The translations under genes were made by a program, and so were the position numbers. From an uncultured Collinsella sp. (GTDB lineage: Bacteria; Actinomycetota; Coriobacteriia; Coriobacteriales; Coriobacteriaceae), in the NCBI GenBank assembly GCA_900550415.1, contig URSO01000081.1, forward strand, positions 1 through 7,147: 7,147 nucleotides of DNA. The letters run 5' to 3'. The notes under the pieces were generated by a model. It did no database searches and had not been told where the DNA came from. It worked only from the letters and a program-made list of their open reading frames with translations. This document shows, piece after piece, positions 1 through 5,813 of this stretch (within the stretch, counting starts at the first letter, position 1; each line of letters begins with the position of its first letter).

Positions 1-70
1 CGGCCCTGCCGGGGCGCGAGGCATAGGGACTACCCACACGAACTCACGAAGGCTCCAAAAAACGCTCTTA

Positions 71-532
71 TTGGAGGATTTAAATGCATCCGAGGCGAAA
101 AACCTCAATAAAATGAGGGCTAAACTACAAGAATCCGAATCTCTTTTGAACGATTTCTATAGCGTTGGTTTGATCTATCCAAAATATCGCTCTCTTATCC
201 CCATGGCGTCAATTAGCGAATATTTCGAAGCAGGCAGATGTTCGACGCTCGGTGAAGCTTATAACATCTTTGAAATGGAACGTAAATTAGGTACCATTAT
301 CGATAAGCTAGATATTGTCATCGATAAGTTAGACGAGATTAGCTCTCAACAACGACTCGTTTACGAAGCCGTTGAAGCCTCGGATAAAACAATCCAAAAT
401 ATGAGTCAAGCGGTTAACAGTCTTTCAAATTCCGCTTATTCGATTCAACTAGACGCAGCATATGCCGCATCAAATACTCAAATCATTGCTAAAAACAGCG
501 AGTATCAACGATTCCTAACAATGATTCGATAA
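71..532 (+). CDS. AT-rich coiled-coil hypothetical protein, possibly 5'-partial
   Basis: No catalytic or transmembrane motif is visible in this protein of about 153 residues. From memory it resembles the C-terminal half of an uncharacterised family in gut Firmicutes and Actinobacteria with an IYPKYR motif, then a (S/A)GRC...L..AYN..E segment, then a coiled coil. Here IYPKYR, EAGRCSTLGEAYN and the helix IIDKLDIVIDKLDEI are present. The helix is built on a 21-base (one heptad) direct repeat, positions 299-312 and 320-333, with one mismatch in 14. The start is uncertain. TTG at 71 has no Shine-Dalgarno, the frame is open to the left edge of the window, and an in-frame ATG at 113 overlaps the stop of a short upstream frame (84-116). 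Family members I recall are longer at the N-terminus, so the gene may be truncated or cut by the window. Its AT-rich codons (AAA, TTA, ATT) contrast strongly with the GC-rich genes to the right and suggest acquired DNA. Function unknown. Confidence 0.7.
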   Translation: MEDLNASEAKNLNKMRAKLQESESLLNDFYSVGLIYPKYRSLIPMASISEYFEAGRCSTLGEAYNIFEMERKLGTIIDKLDIVIDKLDEISSQQRLVYEAVEASDKTIQNMSQAVNSLSNSAYSIQLDAAYAASNTQIIAKNSEYQRFLTMIR

Positions 533-599
533 GGCAACGAGCGCGTTGATCCGCCCCAAATACCTTATTAATCACAATGAAATAAATCGACTTAGAATA

Positions 600-621
600 G
601 GGGCAACTTGTATGTTGCCCC
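600..621. terminator. Hairpin between convergent units, possible bidirectional terminator
   Basis: GGGGCAAC (600-607) pairs perfectly with GTTGCCCC (614-621) around a 6-nt loop. It lies between the + strand hypothetical gene and the - strand coaX remnant, where a shared terminator is expected. No run of T follows on the + strand; on the - strand the hairpin is followed by TATTCTAAGT, which is only mildly T-rich. It is therefore a structural candidate rather than a canonical intrinsic terminator. Nothing else is recognisable in 533-671. Confidence 0.45.
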
Positions 622-671
622 CACCTCTTAACTCAGTTGCAAATATATAAACAATCGAAATGTCAATAACG

Positions 672-836
672 CTACACTTTACGCCGTTGCGTATTCACGC
701 GGTAGAGCTCCACCAGACCGCGGAGGGTGAGCGCGGCGCCGGGAACAAGGCCATGGCGCAGCAGACCCGCCATCTCGCGTGCGGCGTCGCCGGTGATCAC
801 GATGGGCGCCAGCTCCTCCCCCACCGGCGCCCTCAC
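672..836 (-). pseudogene. 3' remnant of a second coaX gene
   Basis: Read on the - strand, this stretch encodes about 54 residues ending in a TAG stop at 674-672. They include APIVITGDAAREMAGL and ALTLRGLVELYR. These match the last 44 residues of the intact neighbouring CoaX (PIVITGDDAEALAAL, ALTLRGLAELYR) at 26 of 44 positions with no gap. The alignment has a constant offset of 167 bases: 785-807 matches 952-974 with one mismatch, and GCGGTAGAGCTC occurs at 699-710 and 866-877. Only the C-terminal fifth of a CoaX is present, without the DVGNT, GxDR or DLGT motifs, so it cannot be a kinase. Because 167 is not a multiple of three, it is out of frame with the upstream gene and not a read-through extension. 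Many differences are third-position or conservative, so the two tails probably diverged as working genes before becoming neighbours. A GTG at 836-834 could nominally start it, but I see no sign it is expressed. Confidence 0.85.
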
Positions 837-838
837 CT

Positions 839-1690
839 TTACACGCGGCGGGGCTTTTGGTTGATGCGGTAGAGCTCGGCGAGACCACGCAGCGTCAGCG
901 CGTCATCCACCGTCAGGGTATGGCCGACAAGGGCCGCGAGTGCCTCGGCATCGTCGCCGGTGATGACGATGGGCACGCCACCCTCCCCCGCCGCCTTGGT
1001 CGCGCGCATCTCGGCGAGCACCATGTCGAGCATGCCGTCGATGCGGGCTACCTCGCCCAAAACCACACCCGAGCGCATGGCCTCGCGCGTGTTGCGTCCG
1101 ATGACGTGCGTTGGCGCCGAGGGCTCAACCTGGGGTAGGCGCGCTGCTGCCGCCGAAAGCGAACGGGCGCCGAGGGCCAGGCCTGGCGCGATAACGCCGC
1201 CCACAAAGGTACCGTGCGCGTCGATGACCTCGATATTGGTCGTCGTGCCCAGGTCAATCACGATGCACGGGGAGCCGTAGACGGCGCGGGCCGCCACGGC
1301 ATCGGCGATGCGGTCGGGGCCGATCTCGGCCGGATCGTCGTAGTGCACGGGTATGCCGGTCTTAAGTCCCGGCCCCACGGTGAGCACGCGCCCCGTGCAG
1401 GTGCGGGAAAGTGCCGCCTTCCACGGGCGCTCGAGCGCCGGGACTACACAGCTCAGCACGGCCGCGGCGGGTGCAAGCACCCCGGGCACACCTGCATCGG
1501 CGGCGAGCGCGCCCATGACCTGCACAAGTCGCATGCGCGCTTCGTCGGCCGTAATGCTCGACGGCGTCGTGATCTCGCATGTCGCAAGCGGACATTCCTG
1601 CGCCGCGGCCGAATCCTCTGCAAACAGGCCAAAGCGAATAAACGTGTTGCCCACGTCGACCGTCAATATATATGCGCACCCATTAAGCAT
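839..1690 (-). CDS. coaX: Type III pantothenate kinase
   Basis: CoaX phosphorylates pantothenate to 4'-phosphopantothenate with ATP, the first committed step of coenzyme A synthesis, in the cytoplasm. Type III enzymes belong to the ASKHA fold, are not feedback-inhibited by CoA and need a monovalent cation (family knowledge). The 283-residue product carries the expected motifs in order: the phosphate loop VDVGNT (residues 11-16), PAEIGPDR (120-127, with the conserved Asp of GxDR), DLGTTT (146-151, usually DFGTAT), GGVIAPGL (164-171), IGRNT...SGVVLG (197-212) and ITGDDAE (243-249). Length is slightly above the usual 255-270. I chose ATG at 1690 because AAAGGAG lies just upstream at good spacing and the DVGNT motif then falls near the N-terminus; the in-frame ATG at 1738 adds 16 unconserved residues and lacks such a site. 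The gene is divergent from the OPT transporter and followed at once by a broken copy of its own 3' end. Confidence 0.96.
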   Translation of the reverse strand: MLNGCAYILTVDVGNTFIRFGLFAEDSAAAQECPLATCEITTPSSITADEARMRLVQVMGALAADAGVPGVLAPAAAVLSCVVPALERPWKAALSRTCTGRVLTVGPGLKTGIPVHYDDPAEIGPDRIADAVAARAVYGSPCIVIDLGTTTNIEVIDAHGTFVGGVIAPGLALGARSLSAAAARLPQVEPSAPTHVIGRNTREAMRSGVVLGEVARIDGMLDMVLAEMRATKAAGEGGVPIVITGDDAEALAALVGHTLTVDDALTLRGLAELYRINQKPRRV

Positions 1691-1792
1691 CGTCGGCGCT
1701 CCTTTCGTCTGCCCAGCAGTATATCCCCGCAACTCCATCCGGCAAGCAGGGGCAGCTAAAAGACGCCCCTCCCAAATGGGCTGCCTTGCGGC

Positions 1793-1902
1793 TATACTGG
1801 TGCGCGGTCGTTTGCGAGCTCACGCGGCGGCCCTTGGTAACCCGACTTCCCGCGCCGTATCCGTAGCGGCGCTCCCGGGGGAAGCGGATATACGCAAAGG
1901 AG
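1793..1902 (+). promoter_or_regulatory. Candidate -10 and structured leader of the OPT transporter gene
   Basis: The 218-bp divergent intergenic region (1691-1908) must hold the promoters of coaX and the transporter gene. TATACT at 1793-1798 is a good -10 hexamer for the transporter, but I see no matching -35 at 16-18 bp. The leader that would follow can fold into two consecutive hairpins. In the first, GCGCGG (1802-1807) pairs with CCGCGC (1850-1855). In the second, CGTATCCG (1856-1863) pairs with CGGAT/ACG (1885-1894) with a 2-nt bulge. This second stem ends one base before the strong Shine-Dalgarno AAAGGAG (1896-1902), which sits 6 nt from the ATG. No riboswitch class is recognisable, and GC-rich sequence pairs easily by chance. 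Confidence 0.3.
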
Positions 1903-1908
1903 TTCTAT

Positions 1909-3612
1909 ATGAGCAATCCCTCGAACCGCGCTTCGATGCGCGGGCAACTCACGCTGCGCGGCGTCGTCATCGGCGTCCTTGGCTGCGTGATCATCACGGC
2001 AAGCTCGGCCTACACGGCCCTCAAGATGGGTGCACTCCCCTGGCCGATTATTTTCGCTGCCGTCATCTCGCTGTTCTTCCTGAAGCTCATGGGCAACGCC
2101 AGCCTCAACGAGGCCAACGTCACCCACACCATCATGTCCGCGGGCGCCATGGTCGCCGGCGGCCTGGCGTTTACCATCCCGGGCGCCTGGATGCTGGGCT
2201 ATGCCGACCAGATCAGCTGGCTCGACATGTTTATCGTGGCACTCGCCGGCACGATCTTGGGCCTGCTGGCAACGGCGCTCATCCACCGCCACTTTATCGT
2301 GGACGCCGCGCTGGAGTTTCCCACCGGCAATGCCGCAGCTCAGACACTGCGCGCCACCGAGGCCGGCGGCAAGACCGGCAAGCAGCTCTTTGGCTCCATG
2401 GCCATCGCAGGCATCTACAGCGTGCTTCGCGACGCTCTGGGCGTGGTGCCCAGCATGCTGTGCACGCTCAATATCCCCGGCGTGACCTTTGCCATCTATA
2501 ACTCGCCCATGCTGCTCTCCATCGGCTTTTTGGTTGGCTTCGCCCCGGTTGCCTTCTGGTTTGCCGGCGCGCTGCTAGGTAACTTTGGCATCATCGTGGG
2601 CGGCACCGCTGCGGGTCTATTCGACGTCGTAACCGCGCAGGGTATCGTCAAGTCCCTGGGTATGGGCCTTATGATGGGCTTTGGCGTCGCCGTCGTCCTC
2701 AAGGACATCCTGCCGCAGGTCGCCGGTATCGTCCGTGGCCTCGCCGCCGACAGCTCCACCGACACCGACGAGCAGTCGCTCATCTCGGGCTCCCTTAAGC
2801 TCGACGCCGGCATCATCGGCCTGGGTACTGCCGCCATCGCCGTGATCGTCGCCATCGCGCTCGACCTCGGCCCCGTCCCGGCCGTCATCGTCACGCTGTT
2901 CACCTTTGTCACCACCATCATGAGCGCGCAGAGCTGCGGCCAGACGGGCATCGACCCCATGGAGATCTTCGGCCTCATCGTCATGCTCATCGTGGCTGCC
3001 TTCGCACAGATCGCCCAGGTCAAGCTGTTCTTTATCGCCGGCATCGTGGCCGTGGCATGCGGCCTTGCGGGCGACGTCATGAACGACTTTAAGGCCGGCG
3101 CCGTGCTGGGCACCAATCCGCGTGCGCAGTGGATCGGCCAGGCCATCGGCGGCATCGTGGGCGCCCTGGTCGCCGCTGCCGTCATGGTCGCGCTCGTCAC
3201 CGCCTATGGTCCGGATGCTTTCGGCCCCGACAAGAGCTTCGTTGCCGCGCAGGCAAGCGTCGTCGCCACCATGGTCTCGGGCATCCCGAGCGTGCCGTGG
3301 TTCGCAGGCGGCTTTATCGCCGGCATCGTCATGTACTGGCTCGGCATTCCGGCCATGATGATCGGCCTGGGCGTGTACCTGCCGTTCTACATGTCGCTCA
3401 CGGCATTCCTGGGCTCCTGCGTCAAGCTCGCCTACGACAAGTGGTCCGCCCACCGCGACGCCACCGCTGGTCTTTCTGACGAGGAGAGGGCTGCCAAGGA
3501 CGCCGCCTTCCAGGAACAGGGCCTGGTTGTCGCCAGCGGCCTGCTCGGCGGCGAGTCCATCGTCGGCGTTATCCTGGCGTTTGTCTCTGTTGGTCTGAGC
3601 CTGCTGGGGTAG
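1909..3612 (+). CDS. OPT family oligopeptide/metallophore transporter
   Basis: This is an integral inner-membrane protein of the OPT superfamily, proton-coupled importers of small peptides or metal-chelate complexes. The bacterial branch is mostly uncharacterised, so the substrate is unknown. The 567-residue product is hydrophobic almost throughout, with roughly 14 membrane segments. It carries the hallmarks of prokaryotic members: MSAGAMVAGGLAF (76-88), EFPTGNAAAQTLRA (136-149), SCGQTGIDPMEIFG (342-355), GDVMNDFKAG...LGTNPRAQ (388-407), GIPAMMIGLGVYLPFYMS (479-496) and a C-terminal GLVVASGLLGGESIVG (538-553). A polar loop rich in Asp and Ser (about 280-297) splits the protein into halves. 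Length is at the lower end of the family. The start is supported by AAAGGAG 6 nt upstream of ATG. It has its own terminator at 3638-3676, so it appears monocistronic. Peptide import would fit an asaccharolytic or peptide-using gut anaerobe, which is inference. Confidence 0.94.
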   Translation: MSNPSNRASMRGQLTLRGVVIGVLGCVIITASSAYTALKMGALPWPIIFAAVISLFFLKLMGNASLNEANVTHTIMSAGAMVAGGLAFTIPGAWMLGYADQISWLDMFIVALAGTILGLLATALIHRHFIVDAALEFPTGNAAAQTLRATEAGGKTGKQLFGSMAIAGIYSVLRDALGVVPSMLCTLNIPGVTFAIYNSPMLLSIGFLVGFAPVAFWFAGALLGNFGIIVGGTAAGLFDVVTAQGIVKSLGMGLMMGFGVAVVLKDILPQVAGIVRGLAADSSTDTDEQSLISGSLKLDAGIIGLGTAAIAVIVAIALDLGPVPAVIVTLFTFVTTIMSAQSCGQTGIDPMEIFGLIVMLIVAAFAQIAQVKLFFIAGIVAVACGLAGDVMNDFKAGAVLGTNPRAQWIGQAIGGIVGALVAAAVMVALVTAYGPDAFGPDKSFVAAQASVVATMVSGIPSVPWFAGGFIAGIVMYWLGIPAMMIGLGVYLPFYMSLTAFLGSCVKLAYDKWSAHRDATAGLSDEERAAKDAAFQEQGLVVASGLLGGESIVGVILAFVSVGLSLLG

Positions 3613-3637
3613 GCCGAACAACAACGCACCAGCGCAG

Positions 3638-3676
3638 AGCGCGGGGTCGGAATCAAACCGGCCCCGCGCTTTTTTG
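3638..3676 (+). terminator. Intrinsic terminator of the OPT transporter gene
   Basis: A 13-bp stem (3638-3650 with 3658-3670, one T-G wobble at 3647/3661) encloses the 7-nt loop AATCAAA and runs into six T (3670-3675). It starts 25 bases after the transporter stop. This is a canonical Rho-independent terminator and isolates the transporter from the DUF389 gene downstream. Confidence 0.93.
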
Positions 3677-3751
3677 TCTATTTGACTCTTATGATCCTCA
3701 CGGCGTTTTAGCCATGTCGATTGTCCTGACTTCCAGGTCAACAAACCTTGT

Positions 3752-3780
3752 CTGACACCTCGCCTAACGCGGTGTAGAGT
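3752..3780 (+). promoter_or_regulatory. Sigma70-type promoter of the DUF389 gene
   Basis: CTGACA (3752-3757, one mismatch to TTGACA) and TAGAGT (3775-3780, two mismatches to TATAAT) are separated by exactly 17 bp. They sit about 50 bases before the ATG at 3828 and downstream of the previous gene's terminator. Just upstream, TGAC-N6-GTCA (3727-3740) forms a small inverted repeat that could be an operator, but no regulator is encoded nearby. Ribosome binding is by GAGG at 3819-3822, 5 nt from the start. Confidence 0.5.
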
Positions 3781-3827
3781 AAAGACGACAGACGCAAGAA
3801 GCGGCTCAGAAGCTAAACGAGGTAAGC

Positions 3828-4967
3828 ATGGAACTCGACAAACAACAGATCAAGCGGCTGCGCGAGCGTCATCATCGTCGTCACGGTATACGCCCTGCAC
3901 ACAGCGAGGCCATGGAGAATGCCACCCGTTTCCTTAAGCAGGCGTTCAACATACGCGAGGGACGCGCGCCCTATCACGTGATTCGCAAGCGCTTTGTAAA
4001 CGGGGCGCGCCTGACTGGCTCACACTTATGCATCCTGATCATTGCCATGTTGATCGCGAGCATCGGCCTCGATATCGACTCGGACATTGCCATCGTGGGC
4101 GCCATGCTCATCTGTCCGCTCATGGGCTCGGTCCTTGCCATGGCATACGGCATCGCCACGCTCGACCGCGAGATTGCCGTCGAGGCAATTGCCGGCCTCG
4201 CGCTGCAGATGGTCTTTTGTCTAATCACGTCCACGCTGTACTTTAAGCTCTCGCCCCTTGGCACCACCACGGCCGCCATCATCGACAACTCGACACCGAC
4301 TGTGTGGGACCTTGCCGTCGCGCTCGCGGGCGGCTTTGCGGGTGGCCTGGGCAACTCGCGCGACCAGGAACCCGCCACGCTCATCGCCGGCGTGGCCGTG
4401 GCGACCGCGCTCATGCCGCCCCTGTGCGCGGCGGGCTATGGCATCGCCATCGCAAGCGGGTCGCTGTTTCTTTCAGCCCTCTACGAGTTTGGCATCAACG
4501 TGGTCTTTATCGCACTGGCTGCCGAAGCCGTGCTGCTTCTTTTGCGCGTGCCGCTCAAGCGCGACCTCAACGGCGACGGCATTGTGACCGCCGAGGAAAA
4601 CGCCGAGGTCGATGAGCTGTCACACAAGGTGCGCCGCCGCATCATCGTGGGCACGGTGATCTTTGCCATCCCCTGCATCGTTATGACCGCGGGATCCATT
4701 GGCTCGGCGCACGCCGGCGTGCAGGACGGCTATGGCGTCACCGAAACCACGCGCGAGCTTGCCGCGGTGCTGCCGGGCTTTAAGGATTACACCGTTGCCG
4801 TCGAGACCTCGGCCACCGAAGGCAGGGAGGAGGGTATCGTCGAGCGCGAGACTGTCGCCCATGTGACGACAAGCGAGGCGCTTGGGGCACACGACCGCCG
4901 TGTAGCCCGCAAGCTCATCGACCTCAATGTGCCCGAGCTCGATCGCGTGGAGTTTGATGTGCAGTAA
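3828..4967 (+). CDS. DUF389 family membrane protein with an EF-hand loop
   Basis: The 379-residue product belongs to the DUF389 (TIGR00341-like) family of bacterial membrane proteins of unknown biochemical role. A basic N-terminal region (1-62, HHRRH, RKR) precedes about six membrane segments (roughly 64-84, 86-110, 116-140, 160-180, 185-240 in two spans, 271-293). Family signatures are IVGAMLICPLMGSVLAM (89-105), GGFAGGLGNSRD (168-179) and GVAVATALMPPLCAAGYGIA (188-207). Between the last two spans a polar loop holds DLNGDGIVTAEE (246-257), which fits the 12-residue EF-hand calcium loop at every ligand position (D1, N3, D5, G6, V8, T9, E12). It is flanked by basic clusters (R240, K244-R245; K267, R269-R271), suggesting a cytosolic location. 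The C-terminal 85 residues form a soluble, acidic alpha/beta-like tail. Start chosen at ATG 3828 with GAGG 5 nt upstream. Monocistronic, converging on a small - strand gene. Function, including any calcium response, is unproven. Confidence 0.92.
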   Translation: MELDKQQIKRLRERHHRRHGIRPAHSEAMENATRFLKQAFNIREGRAPYHVIRKRFVNGARLTGSHLCILIIAMLIASIGLDIDSDIAIVGAMLICPLMGSVLAMAYGIATLDREIAVEAIAGLALQMVFCLITSTLYFKLSPLGTTTAAIIDNSTPTVWDLAVALAGGFAGGLGNSRDQEPATLIAGVAVATALMPPLCAAGYGIAIASGSLFLSALYEFGINVVFIALAAEAVLLLLRVPLKRDLNGDGIVTAEENAEVDELSHKVRRRIIVGTVIFAIPCIVMTAGSIGSAHAGVQDGYGVTETTRELAAVLPGFKDYTVAVETSATEGREEGIVERETVAHVTTSEALGAHDRRVARKLIDLNVPELDRVEFDVQ

Positions 4968-5041
4968 TACGCGACGTGGGATGGATGCGCGCAGCCGCGA
5001 GTCACGACATGGCGCAGACGTGACGCGGGCCACGAGCAAAT

Positions 5042-5072
5042 AGCGGGACGCGGTCCATGGCCGCGCTCCGCT
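5042..5072. terminator. Bidirectional terminator hairpin between convergent genes
   Basis: AGCGG-GA-CGCGG (5042-5053) pairs with CCGCG-CT-CCGCT (5061-5072), with one wobble and one mismatch in the middle, around loop TCCATGG. On the + strand it is followed by CGCTGATTTATT; on the - strand by ATTTGCTCG. It lies between the DUF389 stop (4967) and the stop of the - strand hypothetical gene (5093). That is where a shared terminator is expected, although the T-runs are short. The rest of 4968-5041 shows nothing recognisable. Confidence 0.55.
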
Positions 5073-5092
5073 CGCTGATTTATTGCCGTGAA

Positions 5093-5542
5093 TCAGCTGT
5101 CCGCATCGACATCGCCAGACTCCACTGTAAACGCCGGACCGGTACTCACCAGATAAAAACGGGTCACCCTGGTATCTCTAAATAGGTAGAGCAAGCCCTG
5201 ATCGCGTCGGCGCGAAATATACGCCACGTGGACCGTACCGAATTCTTCGCCGTTTTCCTTCTTTAATATCAGGATGTTGGGGTCATCCGTACGCTTAAAC
5301 TGCCCGTCTGTGCAGATTCCGTCTTGGTCGACCAGCTGCCATCGACAGTTGTCCTCCTCAAGAAAAGCCAGGGTTTCCCGACTTGTTTCGTCATCCCGAT
5401 AGTAACCGTCAATGGCAAAGCCTTCGGAAGCACATTCCTGCATATAGGATGTTTCTCGACTTATAGCGAACTGCCCTATAGCGCCCAGGAGCACAGCTAG
5501 GCAAACCACTGCAAGGGTTATCGAGACAAAACGGCGGCTCAT
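5093..5542 (-). CDS. Small membrane-anchored or secreted hypothetical protein
   Basis: I do not recognise a named family. The 149-residue product begins MSRR followed by a hydrophobic stretch (about 5-27, ITLAVVCLAVLLGAIG) typical of an uncleaved signal anchor or signal peptide. There is no lipobox. The remaining 120 residues are polar and look beta-rich, with short strands separated by turns (GYYRD, DQDGICTDG, KKENGEEFG, DQGLLYLF), resembling a small lipocalin-like or beta-sandwich extracytoplasmic domain. Cysteines at 37, 66 and 77 could form one disulphide. Codon use is less GC-rich than in the transporter genes. The ATG at 5542 has no clear Shine-Dalgarno of its own. Instead, a 12-codon frame with a perfect GGAGG (5595-5591) ends one base before it, so translation may be coupled. 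The gene converges on DUF389 and lies 271 bases behind the dehydrogenase gene on the same strand. Localisation is inferred from sequence; the role is unknown. Confidence 0.8.
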   Translation of the reverse strand: MSRRFVSITLAVVCLAVLLGAIGQFAISRETSYMQECASEGFAIDGYYRDDETSRETLAFLEEDNCRWQLVDQDGICTDGQFKRTDDPNILILKKENGEEFGTVHVAYISRRRDQGLLYLFRDTRVTRFYLVSTGPAFTVESGDVDADS

Positions 5543-5741
5543 GTTAGCCAGCCCGGTACTTGTTTAGCGGAGCACGAAACATACTTGGAACCTCCGATAT
5601 CAGCGCAAACGCCACCTACGGCCTGCCGGCAATCATATGTTTCCAACATCAAACCATATGGCAACCACTCGCGAGAGGCGTATCGGCGAACGGTGCGTTT
5701 TTGCGCTCCATTGGCCAAACGTCAACGCGCACTACAGCTCT

Positions 5742-5782
5742 TGCTCGACCTATTCAGATCTTGTCGCATACTACCGTAGATC
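5742..5782 (+). repeat. Solitary copy of a ~40-bp intergenic repeat
   Basis: This stretch matches 7035-7074 in the same orientation over about 40 bases, sharing TGCTCG, CCTATTCAGAT, CGCATACT and CCG, with a few substitutions and one single-base indel. It also matches 6940-6981 in the opposite orientation. GATCT (5757-5761) can pair with AGATC (5778-5782). The copy lies in the 271-bp gap (5543-5813) between the dehydrogenase stop and the start of the hypothetical gene. That gap otherwise shows only two CATATG sites and a TTGGCCAA palindrome, and no convincing gene or canonical terminator. Confidence 0.75.
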
Positions 5783-5813
5783 CCCAACGCTTCCACCCCC
5801 CAAGAAATCATTT

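Noticed and set aside
679..888. 69-codon - strand frame over the coaX remnant
   Set aside because: The frame that aligns with CoaX is a different one ending at 672. This one gives an Arg/Gly-rich product without homology.
1748..1770. AGGGGC/GCCCCT hairpin in the coaX-transporter intergenic region
   Set aside because: Only 6 bp with an 11-nt loop and no T-run, between divergent genes where no terminator is expected.
1353..2501. Long + strand open frame across coaX and the start of the transporter
   Set aside because: It runs antisense through a confirmed CoaX and then out of frame through a confirmed OPT protein; the product has no recognisable domain.
2617..3744. Long - strand open frame (375 codons) opposite the OPT transporter gene
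   Set aside because: It mirrors the GC-rich codon pattern of the transporter, yields a low-complexity His/Asp/Gly-rich product with no motif, and overlaps the transporter's terminator. It is a shadow of the real gene.
5636..5662. Two CATATG palindromes in the gap behind the dehydrogenase gene
   Set aside because: Two six-base palindromes close together are easily chance; no flanking similarity supports an operator.
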